DNA of 64,000 nt from assembly GCA_963556145.1 (NCBI GenBank), contig OY744461.1, positions 8,132,891-8,196,890 of the forward strand. Direction: 5' to 3'. Positions within the stretch are counted from its first letter, which is position 1; every line of letters starts with the position of its first letter. This DNA comes from Hygrocybe punicea (Eukaryota > Basidiomycota > Agaricomycetes > Agaricales > Hygrophoraceae). Of the stretch, positions 24,601 through 36,177 are shown piece by piece. The notes below the pieces were generated by a model. The model was not told the origin of the DNA. It saw only the letters and a program-made list of their open reading frames with translations, and searched no databases. Made by a program: the position numbers and the translations under genes.

Positions 24601-25336
24601 CTCGCCTCCTTGTCCCCCACACCTAAATCTTCCGAGGAGAAGCAGCTGCTCCGCGAGGCAAACTCAAACATCAAAAGTTCAATATCGGGAACACTTCGCA
24701 TATTCGAAAGCGACATACAATCCAATGCCCGGTTTTACAACGCAGATGAGATGTTTGTCAGTGTAGCAAACGTAACAGCTTCGCAACTTCCTTCTGCCAT
24801 TGACTTGGATGCTTATCAATGGGCGGATGGTGGTTTTGATGATGACGTTGAGGACCAGGATTTAGTTGACACGGGAGATGATGATGGTCTGGACGGCCGG
24901 GACGAGGAAGATATTTCCCCGAGATCGTCGTCAGCGCTGAAGAGGCAGGAGCCGATGCCGCATCTTCCTGCAGCAAAGCTGCGGACGTCGTCCGACGTCT
25001 ACAACCGTCTAATGTGGGATCCTGCAGTGTCGAAGGAGGACTACGTTATCGGCTACGAAGACCGTTTCAAAGGCGTGAAAGAAACACCACTGACATCCTG
25101 GAAGCGTGAAGTAGAGGATGAAACTTTTGTGCGAAACTTTTTTTGTTTTTTGTTTTTTTGCCTGTGTGTACCGATTAAATCCTAAATGTGATTTTGATTT
25201 TTTTTTTTTGCCGCAGATACCTTTCCATCGTGTCGTTCACTTCAGGAGGAAGATTGATAATGTTACTGTGTGGGATAGGAAAACCAAGACCGATCTTGTG
25301 TTCGGGAGTGGAGTCAATGTTCAGTCGGCACTCTAA
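21678..25336 (+). CDS. Four-domain RNA-repair-type protein: 2H phosphoesterase, EEP nuclease, poly(A)-polymerase-like transferase, MJ1316
   Basis: Exons 21678-21809, 21875-23694, 23752-24427, 24478-25128, 25217-25336; all phases agree and give 1132 aa. Residues 1-210: 2H/LigT fold with two H-x-T motifs, HIT (residues 44-46, created by splicing) and HMT (125-127). Residues 225-470: endonuclease/exonuclease/phosphatase with complete active site (ATYNLL Asn229, LQES Glu261, GDVNW Asp381/Asn383, GSDHW 463-467). Residues 510-900: nucleotidyltransferase with GSFAMG and SDVDC (Asp584, Asp586) plus a PAP-like central domain. After an acidic linker, about 1045-1130 is the MJ1316/DUF504 RNA-end domain (GYEDRFKGVKETPL, PFHRVVHFRRK, VWDRKTKTDLVFGSG). 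2H proteins act on 2'-5' or cyclic phosphodiesters, and MJ1316 has been proposed to recognise processed RNA ends. Inference: one protein trims, opens and re-extends damaged RNA. All key residues are intact. Confidence 0.9.
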
Positions 25337-25515
25337 GCAATTGGATCCCAAAAAGGTCGTCCCTCTCTGCTCTACATGAGGATGGCACTCAAGATTGCTT
25401 GGCCACGGTTTTCAGCGTAAATTATTTCCATCTCCCGCAGTTTCTAGTAATGCTAGTAATGCTACTGTACAAAATAAATGTAAATAAATAAATATTGCGC
25501 GAACAAACACTTTTC

Positions 25516-26296
25516 ATGACTGACCCCAGTGATCTCCGTGTCTTTCACCTATCCGAATTTTCCGATCCACCGTTTTCTATCGGTAGAAAAGGTTCATCAT
25601 GGTTCCTATGCTTTGCGCGCCCTTACGGCGCTCTGGGCACTAGAATGTTTGCTTGTCTCAACCGACTCCTTCCTTCGTACCCATTCCCTTCGGAAGTACG
25701 TGACGGAACTTCCAAGTTCCTCTTCAACACCTGCGGTCCCGACCGAGAGTATCTTCAACAACTCTTGGATGTGGATGGCGAACCAGTACTTCGAAAAACG
25801 GAGAACAAATATAGCGGCTCCTTCATAGATGAGCTACTCGAGGTGGAATTACTTATGACGCCGGCTCAAATTCTTCGGTGCTGCGCCCGTTGCAACAAGT
25901 GGGAAGCCATTGGCATGCCTCGCTTCCCAGTCTGTTCTGGTTGCAAGATGAGGTACTATTGCTCTAAACAGGTGCATACCAGCGATAACTACGTACCTTG
26001 ACGCGGTTGCCTCACTTTGGAAAATGCAGTGCCAAAAGAAGGACTGGAAACCCTCACTTCACAAATGGGATTGTCCATTGCTAAAGGATGGCAGAGAGGC
26101 CGAAGTCGAAGCAAGGCGAAGGACTCACGACAACAACTGGTGGTTTAATTACAAGATGAAAGGTGAAACACATATTTTTTCTTTTATTGCTACAATATTA
26201 ATGCTAGACTCATGACCTAATATAGAAGTGGAGTCGTATGAGGGAGCAGATGCTCTTTTCGAAGATTATGACTACTTGTGCTATGGCGCTAGGTGA
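25516..26296 (+). CDS. MYND zinc-finger protein, 219 aa
   Basis: Exons 25516-25971, 26030-26162, 26226-26296, phases consistent. The first 115 residues carry no domain I recognise. The MYND finger spans about residues 130-175: CCARCNKWEAIG, CSGCKMRYYCSKQ across intron 1 into CQKKDWKPSLHKWDC, supplying all C/H ligands. The tail is acidic (SYEGADALFEDYDY). MYND fingers bind proline-rich peptides; small Agaricomycete MYND proteins are numerous and uncharacterised. It starts 180 bp after the RNA-repair gene stop, on the same strand, with AT-rich sequence (aaataaatgtaaataaataa) between. Confidence 0.8.
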
Positions 26297-27303
26297 TATA
26301 ATGTGTCATGGCCATGGATAAGGCCATTTTCAAATGAAGGACAATAACCGTAACGTTGATATTTTTGACTCAAGTTCTCTGCGCATGATTCAGTCCTTAC
26401 TACTCAACCTGGCCAAGATGAAACTCAGACAAGCGTGCATTTGTTGCTACTCCCTTTCCCGCGAGACGATCCTTTCAGTTACCAACATATTGAACACAAA
26501 GTGATCGATAAGTAACTCCACCCTATCTTGACTTCGTGCTGGCTACCCCGTTTCCGGACATTCTTTGGATCATCCTGCTGCATGAAACCAAACCTATACA
26601 TCTTCCGAGCTAGAGATTGTGAAGTAAGGCATAGGCGAGATCGCATCTGGTTCGCCACCCGTCCTTCCCACCTTTCAAAGGCTTACATTATTAACAATAT
26701 TGGTTGCACTTCACCCAAGGCCCGGTCTTCTGCGGTGCCACCGAGAGGACACGTAGCCCATGAATCACCATTGGCACAGTGCCTGACTACATACACCCTG
26801 TGCAAGGTTGACAGTACTAGTGACGGGCACCTCAAACCACCAACTTGTTTGAGGAAAGAAGTGAGTAAGGCATTGCTGCAATATTGATGGCGATACGTTA
26901 ATGCTAACATTACCTCCTGAGGGAATAGAGAATATTTAAACCTCATCCTCCCGATCAACATTTCACCAGAGGGAACAGGTATATCAAACAAATCTCAGAA
27001 GCTTCGTTACAATTATCAAAGGAAGATCAGTAGTCGCTGCGTATTGTACGTCAATGGCTGCTGAGTTCGTAGAATACTATGCTAATGAAGATCATAGGTA
27101 CGGTGTCGACGGGAGAGGAGAAACTTGTATACAACCAGTGTCACACCGACCATGTCGTTTCTGAGCTTCATTGCTTGGATGGGAAAAAAACACATGGCTA
27201 AATCAATATTTGAAGCGGTGGTCATGTTCTGGTTGGTCATGTTCTGGTTGGCACATCAGATCGGCCGTTCGGTCTAGTGGTAAGACACCACTCACCTTTA
27301 TTC
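26297..27303. other. No intact gene; possible relics
   Basis: Short open segments (26528-26887 plus) show no recognisable domain. An 18-bp direct repeat tggtcatgttctggttgg occurs twice in tandem at about 27219-27253. 27263-27290 resembles the 5' half of a tRNA (see the separate entry). Confidence 0.4.
27263..27290 (+). other. tRNA-like 5' fragment (A-box)
   Basis: GGCCGTTCGGTCTAGTGGTA plus AGAC forms an acceptor 5' strand and a D-arm (GTC/GAC stem, TAGTGGTAA loop) like fungal tRNA-Pro. No anticodon arm, T-arm (GGTTCRA) or 3' acceptor strand follows, so it is a truncated tRNA or SINE head, not a tRNA gene. Confidence 0.4.
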
Positions 27304-27609
27304 TCAAAAGAACCGAAATAATCTTTTCAATCTGGATTTGTTTTCTTTGTGGACAGCCGTGGCCCCAAAATTTATTGGCGAACTGGGTTGCGGGAGGGTG
27401 TGGGGGACGGGTAGAGATGTGGAGGGGGTTCCATCCTTAGGTTCTCGGTATGTAGATGGCCTTACGACTGGCGTCGGGAAATGGCCAGTCATACCGTAGG
27501 TGGACTGCAGGGTCGCAAGTGCGGACGCATAATCTTTTGCGGGGGGTGTCCGCACGGCAGTCGACGTGGTGCTTTGTGAGGACAGAGATGTGGTAGAGGA
27601 GTAAGTCAT
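27304..27609 (-). CDS. Small Ser/Thr-rich hypothetical protein
   Basis: 101 codons from ATG at 27609: MTYSSTTSLSSQ, then a conserved-looking block DYASALATLQSTYGMTGHFP, a Pro/Ser-rich stretch and a basic end KSRLKRLFRFF. The D-Y-x-x-A-x-x-x-L-x-S-x-Y-G pattern is one I associate with small fungal proteins of unknown function. The gene may have a further intron, since GT/AG-like sites occur around 27608. Confidence 0.5.
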   Translation of the reverse strand: MTYSSTTSLSSQSTTSTAVRTPPAKDYASALATLQSTYGMTGHFPTPVVRPSTYREPKDGTPSTSLPVPHTLPQPSSPINFGATAVHKENKSRLKRLFRFF

Positions 27610-28548
27610 GGCACCTCAGTTACGTGGGAGGTGTAGGGAAAGAACTTCTGACTCACTTTATATGTCTAGGAGCTTCCAGGTCCAAATACTTTGAAATATT
27701 TCGGCATCACACATATGGGGACAAGCCTGAAAGATTGTAGAGTCCGCGACGGGCCCGCGCTAAAGGTACCATGCTGCTATGCTGAGTCAAACTGCGGAAC
27801 CTTGCCTGTGCACATGTGGTTATGCGAATTAGTGACTCAATGGTTATGCAAATTAGTGACTCAATCCTCCTAGGCCCCACCAGGAAGCCTACCCTGCCCC
27901 ACCAGGAAGCCTTCCCGCAGGCGAGTAAATAATTCTGCCAACTTTCGTAACTTGACCGCTGAGCGTTGAACGTTGAACGTTGAACGTTGAACTTACTTCC
28001 AGTCTCACGTTTAAATATTAGCAGTGACCTAAGAATTTTCGTTTTACTCAGCATCCGCATCCACTGGATTCGCCAAGCGTCAGGACCCTTTATGCACGTG
28101 TCCCGGCGGCCCGGAGGTTTTCAGGCTGTGCATGGCACGTAGGGTTTTCAGCAAGCTAAGTTTCCAGAGGCCAATGCCCCGTAAAAGGTTATTTGAATAA
28201 ATGAGAGGGTATACTATGTTCAAACAAGATGTCAGAAACTTCCGAGCCATCGTCGAAAGAAAAACAACAACGGAGGTAGATGGATTCTACGTTTTGCGAT
28301 TGTGACTTTGATTATCATGCATTAGTCGATACGATCGCGATCGTCAATGACAGATTGAATGCAATACAAGCGTCACGGTGGTTCAACCAATATGTTCATA
28401 AACATTCTCCGGTGAATCGTTCTCCAGCAAGAAAATGGTCAAGTATCAGGACTACTGTCCACAATAGCACCCATTAATCCGGAAATTTTGCTGTGAGCCT
28501 GCGACAGGGAGGAATGATCTCCACATTCCAGCTGTGGTGAGCATCCAC
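27610..28548. other. Intergenic, repeat-bearing
   Basis: No supported gene. Contains a 7-bp tandem repeat CGTTGAA x4 (27963-27990), a duplicated segment ttatgcRaattagtgactcaa (27821-27865) and a duplicated ccccaccaggaagcct (27875-27912). Confidence 0.5.
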
Positions 28549-29691
28549 TCATGCTCTCTCCAAACTGGGGGTTCGCATGGTAGCTGAGGCGTCCAGTGGC
28601 TCGCGCACGTTGCGCTTGCGATGTTTAGGTGAAAGGCGCTGGACGGATAGACGAAGACGGAGAGGAGGGATGGAGAAAGAGCCCGGCATGGTCAAGGATG
28701 AGTGTTTCCAGTCGTTGTGTGATTGGGATAATGAATGGCGCGTAGGCGTTAACGGTCGCGCGACGTCGGCAGATTGTAGATGTGTTCCTTCGATCTCAGC
28801 AAATTTCTCAGGCGCCACGGCTAGCGGGTGTACCACTGGCGGGGATGTAGGCCGCACGGCTTTTGCCTTTGCGCGCTTGATGAATCCTTTGAGACAGCCG
28901 TAAAACCAGAAGGCGTGGAGAGGGAAAACAAAGATGAGAATGGCGCCGGGGATCAAGGAGCCGCCAGTAGCTTGAGCGCGGTTGTGAGGAAGGAGATATG
29001 AGATACAGAGGACGATGTGCAGCATGATACGTGTTATGAAAAATGCAACGGCAAAGAGCAGATTCGAGCGAAAGCGGGGATGTAAAATCGTGCTTGCCAG
29101 GATAAATGTTGGTAACTATAGAATTGATGAAACAAAAACGTCGGAAGGGAAGGCGAAAGGGGAGAAAGAAAACTGACCTCCATTGACGCACAAAGACAGA
29201 ATACCTGGGCCCATGAACATCTAATCGCCATCTCTACAATAAGTACGTATACAATGTGGTGAACCCAACCTGTGAGAAGAGCGACCTGGTTTCGGTAGTA
29301 TAGAGCACCCATAGCTGAATCACTTCGAAAGAAAAGGCATTGTGAAACGAAAGAAGAGGTGGAAAATAAATACGACTTACGCAAGGAGATGGGCCTGAAA
29401 GAACCTATTTGCGGCGAAAGCCAAGGTTGACGCAGTGCGGACGCCCCTTACAGAGCCGCCACTGGATAGATAGTCCCAAAGGAAAGGTAGACTGCATAGA
29501 GTCATGACGGCACTGGAGATGGTTGTCACTATCCATGAGCGCTGTTTGGACGAAGGGTATAGGGGTGCTAGGAGATGGTAGCAGACGCATAGGACAATAA
29601 AGGAGGGGATTACGACCAAGAGGCCATACTTGATCTGGAGTGGGTCGTGTGATGAACGGAAGGTGGAGATAATGGACTGGAGGGATGTCAT
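28549..29691 (-). CDS. TLC-domain membrane protein (TLCD4-like), 340 aa
   Basis: Exons 29691-29381, 29322-29178, 29115-28549, with GT-AG introns and consistent phases. About six hydrophobic segments: residues 22-43 (YGLLVVIPSFIVLCVCYHLL), 53-72, a helix before GALYYRNQVALLTGWVHHIV, a segment ending CSWAQVFCLC, then LLFAVAFFITRIMLHIVLC and IPGAILIFVFPLHAFWFYG. The GWVHH motif and the SMELPTF block are typical of the TLC (TRAM/LAG1/CLN8) family, which includes ceramide-synthase relatives and lipid-handling ER proteins. The C-terminal 110 residues are basic, Ser/Thr-rich and presumably cytosolic. Intact. Confidence 0.8.
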
Positions 29692-30297
29692 AGAGGGAAT
29701 TGGAGGCTCGTAGCAAGCCTCTACGATATGCAGGACGGTGAGAACACCTTTTTATGGAGTGTACGGCACGTTTGATGAAAAGCTGTATCGTTATAGCCCT
29801 CTGTGACTCACAGTGACATATCTGACGTGGCGTTGGTCGCTGTACATGTACAGTACAGGCTCACTACTGTAGTAAAATAGCGTCGGTTAACGACCCTGGC
29901 TTACAGCGTATTTCCACAACGTCTGACCGCCAACAAAAGTGTCCACGGGACTTGTGGACATATCCATTAGTTTCAAACTCAGCTTCCGCGCGCGCAATAA
30001 GTTAGCAAATTTAGCACAATGTTTAAAATTAAATAAATAAATAAACTCCATGTTCAACCGCAATGATGTCCAATTGTGTGCGGTGCGGCAATACTCTCAA
30101 CTCCCCATCTATTAATAAAGGTACAGGGAATGCGCAGAACAAGGGCTGCATTCAACAAACTGTGATGGTTATTTTTTACATCAACTGAGTCCAGCTAATT
30201 CCTTCAATAGTGTTCAAATGGTCATTGTCGAAACACAGTTTTTCATTCCATTCCTTTAGAGCCAGACACCGCAGCATCCATCATTGAGGCCACAAAG
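29692..30297. other. Divergent promoter region
   Basis: Lies between the TLC gene (minus) and the RTC4-like gene (plus). AT-rich at 30000-30060 with aaataaataaataaa. No gene. Confidence 0.5.
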
Positions 30298-33200
30298 ATG
30301 GATCCAAGCATACTTCTTCATCTGCCAAAAGATGTGGTCAACTATCCAACTACGCCGACCACTCAGAATGCATCCAACATACCCACTGTCCTTACTGTTC
30401 CCCGTAATTCATCCCATCTTTCACCCCAGTCACTCCCAGAAGAGCCAAGAATACGAGAACATATCCTAGTGCAGCTTCAACGTCCCAATGGTGGGATCTA
30501 TTGCGCTCGCGAGACCTGTAAGACAGTCAAAGGCGATAGAACCAAGGGTCACAGGGAGTGCACTGACCTGTTGTGTCGAAAGTGTTGCCAGGAAGCTGCT
30601 CAAGATGCGGTGAGGAAGGGATTATATCGTTCGATTTGTCAAGAACGGAAGCATCGTCTGCCCCACCTGATGCCCATGGACAGCCAAGCACCGGCCGCAA
30701 CTTCCACTTTGGTTTGGCCGTCAACCCTGCCAACACTTGCAGGGGGGTTGACGGGACCTACGCTCGACATATTGTCTCCGGGGGCTCCTGCAGCATTGCA
30801 GGTACCAGCACCTGATTTGCGAACTGGACGCACCATGTTGGAAGGTTCTGGCAGGGCAATCACTCAGCAACACACCACTGTGCCGCAAGCAGCATGTTAC
30901 ATTTTTCAACTCCGCAACTCCGATTCCGACTCCACTACCCACGATGACGATTCCACTTTACCATACCTTCCTTTTTCGTTCCCCTTTACCTTTTGTCTTC
31001 TTTTGGACATTGTTGTTTATTCTTGTCCTTGTTCTCTTTTCTTCCTTTCTTCTTCTAGAACAATCCAGACCGACCATGGACACATCCCCACGTTACCTTG
31101 CTGTACCCGAATAGTCTCCTTGCCGACGGACATCATCGCTATTGTCTTTTCCCTCGCCCTGACATATTGTTGACTTCATCCCACGACAAACCGATTCACA
31201 ATGGCTGTACTCCTGACACAGCTCATTACCGTAATTGTTATTGGCAGCATTGCCATCACCTTCCTGATCGGTTTCTACTTTGTTATGATCTATCTTTGGC
31301 ATCGGCATCGAAACCCTTCCACCATTGATACTTCTGACTTCCACCTCAACAATATCTCGACACGTAATTGACAATTGCCATTCCCGGATATATGGTTTCC
31401 ACTTTCGTATTCTGTGCCTACCATTATCCTCCCTGATGATCCAACAACATTCCTCACCTGCACGCATGCCCTGGACAATTCTCGATCACGGGACATTTCA
31501 CTGTTCTCTCTAATCCGACCATTGCCGAAGCACATTCTTTTGGACTTCGACCACAGACCATACGACTTCCCAAACAGTGAACCAACCCCTATCGCATATT
31601 GTTCGCACGACACCGCTTCAATGCAGTACCCGACGACTTGTTCCCACAGCTTGTCACTCGTGCCATGACTCGAAACCTGGACCCACATTCATTTAACCTT
31701 TTCCATCTATAACCTTGATATCTCCCACACTCGTTTACAATGATACCCTTTCTTGGACGAATACCGACATCAAGTGGACCTTCTTGTTCCACAAACAGGA
31801 CAAGACACCGCTCCTCGATATGTCATCAACAGACATCGTCATCCGGTACAGCTTATGCTGTTCACATGTCTGACCTCGACTAGCCCACCGTCCTAGTTGG
31901 TTTTCCTTCCACACATTCCTTTGTTTTCTTTCATGCAAACCTTGCCACTACATCCACACCACCTCAAGACATTCTCATCACCAATCCCACATTGGACGAT
32001 ACCCATCTTTGACCCGACCGTGCAATGCATTTGCCAGACTGCGCACTTGCCTGTTACAGCAAGTGTAGACCCCGAATAGGCAATTCTGCACATCACATGA
32101 TCTGATGACAAATCATCCGAGTCATCCGGACCCCCTCTATTCCTCAATGACACCCGGGCCTCCAGTTGGATCGCGAGAACATCAACATGAGGACGCCTCA
32201 TGTACGCCTCATGGTGAACACATGGTAGAGTTGGACATGTTGTGGCTTCATGGTTGTATTCCTATTTACCTCCCCTCAAGACCAGCCACTATATGTACTG
32301 TTCTTGTTGTTGGTTCGGACTTTTTCTTCTTTTCCTTTCCTTACGTTTAGTCTGGTTCTTGGGGCAGACCCCCTTATCTTGGGTAACCCCCACGGCTCGC
32401 AATGACATTGTACCATGAACCCCCCCTCTTAGCAGTGTTGTCTTAGTAGTAAGCAACAATGAAAACTGCTTCTCTCTCCTCTGGAATCCGATCCCCAGTT
32501 AAGTTGATTGTTGCCGGAGCCCGCTGCAGAAGCGATCCGTAACACAGCACAAATTCCAGGCTCACCCAGCCCAGCGATGCATACAGTCGCTCCAATGATC
32601 CTTGCAATGCAAACAATCCCCACTATGGTAAACACCATGCCGTTGCAGCGTTCCACTCCAATATCAAATCATGCCATGCCAATTGCCACCATGTGGCAGT
32701 CCACAACACCTGCTTGGTTGGAAACACGCCGGTTAGCTGCAAAAGAGGATGATCGATGCACTAACATGAAACAAGCCTCAATGGAATCACGGCAACAGAA
32801 AATGATGCAAGTGACAGCAATTGCGTGGTATTTGGTGCGTTACTTGCCATTGAGATTTTAAGATTTTTGCTGATACACGAAACCTAGGAAAATGCTGAAC
32901 CAATTGTCTTGACGTTGAAAGTTGAAACTTATCCTGATTTCCGAATTGGAGATTATTCTGATCTTGTGGAGATTTTGGGTCTGCAAAAGAAAATGCGAGT
33001 TGAGGCATATAACAGGTTACAAAGGCGTTGGGACTGCCATACCCTCGATACCGTTCAGCAAGTGGAGACGGGAGAAACCCTACTATTCCGAAAGCTTCCT
33101 GGTGGCATTACTGGTCCTCGCCTGCAGAGATGTCCAGGCCTGGAAATGGAATTAAATCAGTTAAATGAAGCTGGCACCCTAAGTAGAAAACGCACTCAGG

Positions 33201-34706
33201 AGAACGTACCCAAAGTCCACAGCCCCATGCGCAGCCCAAAGGTCATTAAGAATACGCGAACTTTCTCAAACACTCAGGGTCAGGACATGAACGCTTCTCA
33301 GATGCGCCTTGGTTCAAGGCAAATCGTGAGCCCATCCCCGAGGGTGGAAACTACATTGAGGTTCCGGCCATTATCCACTCCAGTAAACATATCAACCCCA
33401 GACAAGACTGGAGCGGCGCTACTTACAGATAGCGTGCTTCCATTGCACAGCGTGGCACTGGGCGATTGTCCGTGGGCAGAAAAATGCTCGCGGAATGGTG
33501 AGAGAGCGTGGCCGACGTCCTTCTTCGCCATGGACATCATTGAAGGCTTCATGCGAATTGACCAGCTGCGGACACAGCGCCGACCCAAGTTTTATCAAGA
33601 AACCGCATTCGAATTGGTGTTCGGACTGCAATATCACCGATCAACGTTCCACAAACACTATAAAGTCTACATGGATAACTTGCACCTTATACCCAAATAT
33701 CAATCACTAGGCAGATCTCCGATAGGATCATGGATGGAATTTGTTGCAGAAGCATGTCGAGAAGTCAACGAGACTTTTGAAACAGAACAACCAAGCACAG
33801 AGTCCAGCATAGAGGAAACTGTGGTGGAAAACACAGATCAGTGTCCATATTGTGAGGAGCTGTTGCCGGATCGACCATCCCCTCTGCTCCAGCAGCTACA
33901 AATGGAACTAGATAAAGCTACACACCACTCCCACCCAAATCATCAGCTGATAGACACGTCAGCATATTGCCAATGGCACTGCTTCGAGGCAATTATTCAA
34001 CCGGAAGCTGAAATGGAGGGGTGGCCACGAGTTATTGACTTCCAAAGATTGAGAGTCAGACTCGAAGAACTAACAGAAATATTGCAGGAAATCAAGGACG
34101 ATCCGATAGACAGTGTGTTCTTCAGGTACTTGAACGAATCGATCCAAAGATATGGAAAGCATCAGGCACTTGGCGTCGAGGGGGCGACAAAATTTGGCGA
34201 ACAGTATGGCCATGCCACAGGATAGTACGTAGCGATGGATAAAGATCGGATATACACTGATGTCATGATACAGCTATGGCGCGAAAGGATACGCTGTGAT
34301 ATCGAAATTTCTGAAAAACCTAATAACAAGTTCAGATGGGGAAATGATCCAATCTGTCCCGAGACTTACATTCATCAACCGCATCCTGGTCCCAGAAACA
34401 GTGATGTTGCTCATCGCTGGGGATTTGAACATCAGCGATAACGAGGCTCTCACGGTACTCTGGAAAAGTCAAGCTTATGGCCTACAGCGATTCCCAGATG
34501 ACAGTGAGGATTCTGAGGATGATCATGCATATCAGATGCGGATGAGCAGGGAGGCACAAGGAAAGCGAAGAAAGCATGATGTCTTACCTCAATATAGACC
34601 TCAATTCCTCCCATGCAACACCGGTCCAAAGGGCAAGGGCCAAGTAATCATGGACAATGAGATGGTTGTGATTTCGGATTCGGATTCTGACGGCTTCTTT
34701 GACTAG
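30298..34706 (+). pseudogene. RTC4-domain protein gene, split by a solo LTR
   Basis: Coding segments 30298-30894, 32550-32834, 32888-34224, 34274-34706; excluding the LTR they total 2652 nt in frame (883 aa). Residues about 65-105: Cys/His cluster (GGIYCARETCK, HRECTDLLCRKCCQEA). Middle: KVETYPDFRIGDYSDLVEIL and NRLQRRWDCHTLDTVQQVE, seen in other members of this Agaricomycete family. Residues about 613-790: RTC4-type domain (CPYCEELLPD, QWHCFEAIIQPEAE, GWPRVIDFQRL, then GYYG across the last intron). The end is acidic (VVISDSDSDGFFD). RTC4 is named after a yeast telomere-capping screen; its molecular role is unknown. The 1650-bp LTR plus its TSD adds stops, so this allele is probably null although otherwise intact. 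Confidence 0.75.
30895..32544 (+). mobile_element. Solo LTR (1650 bp) inside the RTC4-like gene
   Basis: Begins TGTTAC and ends GTAACA, flanked by the perfect 5-bp duplication CAGCA (30890-30894 and 32545-32549). No internal retroelement coding. A second, truncated and visibly diverged copy lies at 60903-62324 in the opposite orientation, confirming a repeat family. Deleting it with one duplication rejoins the host frame. Confidence 0.93.
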
Positions 34707-35006
34707 TGACCACATTCGTTTGTTTTTTCGCCTCAAGGCTGAATTAGTACTTTATCGTCCTTTTAATCAAAATAGTAGCTTTTCATGTACACCAAAAGTT
34801 CACGAGTTGTCAAGAGGTGGCAACTTCAGGTAATCGATAATGAGGACAACGTTGTTCATCGTTGAGGTGGGCAATGTTTGCGCATGTTGAGTGGTGGCGC
34901 GCAATTTTATACGCAGATAAGCGATTGCGCGGCGCGCAATGTATATTTTTTTACTGTAGCGCGCAAATGCATACTTTATTGTAGCACACAATGGCAATAT
35001 ATAAAT
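34707..35006. other. Intergenic with GCGCGCAA-type repeats
   Basis: 34890-34990 has several gcgcgcaa and tgtagcRcRcaa motifs in AT-rich sequence. No gene. Confidence 0.45.
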
Positions 35007-36050
35007 TCACGAAATAAGGGGAGAAGCTCTGCGCATTGAAGCTCTTATCAGCTCATCAGTTTGAAATTCCATCACCTCTTTCACGCCAGCTTTAATAAAC
35101 TCCTCTTCCCTCTCAAATACCTTGCTAGCCTTCACCCAATCAATGGACCTCCCTTGACACGCATCGCACATCCCAGGTATCATAACGGTCTCAAAACCAG
35201 CCAGCACTTCTATTTCTGTCAAAGCAGCATCAGGGTGGAGGAGCTGTCTGGCGAGACCTCGCCACCATTCCGTTATCCAGGATGAGCCACAAACAGCACT
35301 ATTGTGACACAATGGGTCAGTCACAGCATCCGGGGCTGAGAAGGCAATGCTTCGGCGGTGGTGGTCGATTTTTGCCTTGGTGTTCATCAAAATTTGGTAA
35401 AAAGGAAGGTCGATTCGTTGCGCATCAATGAGTTGAATTTGAGTGGTCGGGGTTGCTATGAGCTGCCGAAATGCTGGTTCAACCCACCTATCAACACAGT
35501 AGAGGCGAGCGAGGTGTATCTGAACAACTGGGGTGAAGTCTGGGAGTTTCGGCAGTTGTGTAGTCGCATATTCCTCCCCGTCGTCTATCTCAAGAAATAA
35601 AGACATCTTAAGCACGGAGGACAGAAAATCAAGGGTCAAATTTTTTGCTGAATGCCTGAACTCTGTGGTCAGTAGTTTTTGAGTATTAAGTTATCTGGTC
35701 GTACCCACTGAACAAATATATGAGAAGTCATTCAAAATCCTCCTGAGGTATGTGTAAGATGACCGGATTCTCGTCGTTGGTGCCTTCCATCATGGGATTT
35801 GTGTTGTCGCAAGGCAATGAAAACAATGTTTTAAAGATTCCTGATCGCATGGTGAGTAGACTCTTTGGGAGGCGGTAGAGTGTTCCATGAGGATCGCCAG
35901 GAAGCTATACAGAAGTCAGCACAGAAAACTAGCCATTGAGAGAAGTTCTAACCTCGATGATGACAGATCCGTCGGCAAGGTAAAACGTAGGGTGTCGTTG
36001 TCTACCCATAAGTCGCACAATAAGTTTCTCCAGCCCACTGCTGTGACTGC
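35007..36050 (-). pseudogene. BTB/POZ-domain protein gene with in-frame TGA
   Basis: The minus strand reads HPTFYLADGSVIIE, an intron, then GDPHGTLYRLPKSLLTMRSG, IFKTLFSLP and NPVILHIPQEDFE: an Agaricomycete-type BTB/POZ fold. A TGA at 35730-35728 follows directly. After it LLIYLF continues and, past an intron, SSVLKMSLFLEIDDGEEYA and a helical C-terminus with HLARLYCVDRWVEPAFRQLI, CHNSAVCGSSWITEWWRGLA and MIPGMCDACQGRSIDW. Such proteins form a large family of unknown role, perhaps ubiquitin-ligase adaptors. The TGA could be a recent null mutation or a sequencing error; everything else looks intact. Confidence 0.65.
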
Positions 36051-36177
36051 AAGTGTTCAGTGAACGCTAATGTAGATACTGGACATGCACTACTTGTATG
36101 CACGTTCAAATTTGTGACAATGTGAAATTTCGGTTGCAAAAAAAACTGTCACAAGTTCAACGTGCAGTTGCGTGCTT

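Noticed and set aside
26528..26887. 119-codon ORF after the MYND gene
   Set aside because: Composition and lack of splice continuity do not support a gene; may be a relic but no motif could be named.
31003..32350. Several 60-130-codon ORFs in the 30895-32544 repeat
   Set aside because: They lie wholly inside the solo LTR, are not preserved in the second copy at 60903-62324, and show no domain.
35728..35730. Selenocysteine at the BTB in-frame TGA
   Set aside because: Agaricomycetes are not known to use selenocysteine broadly, no SECIS-like structure was noted, and CpG decay or a null mutation is simpler.
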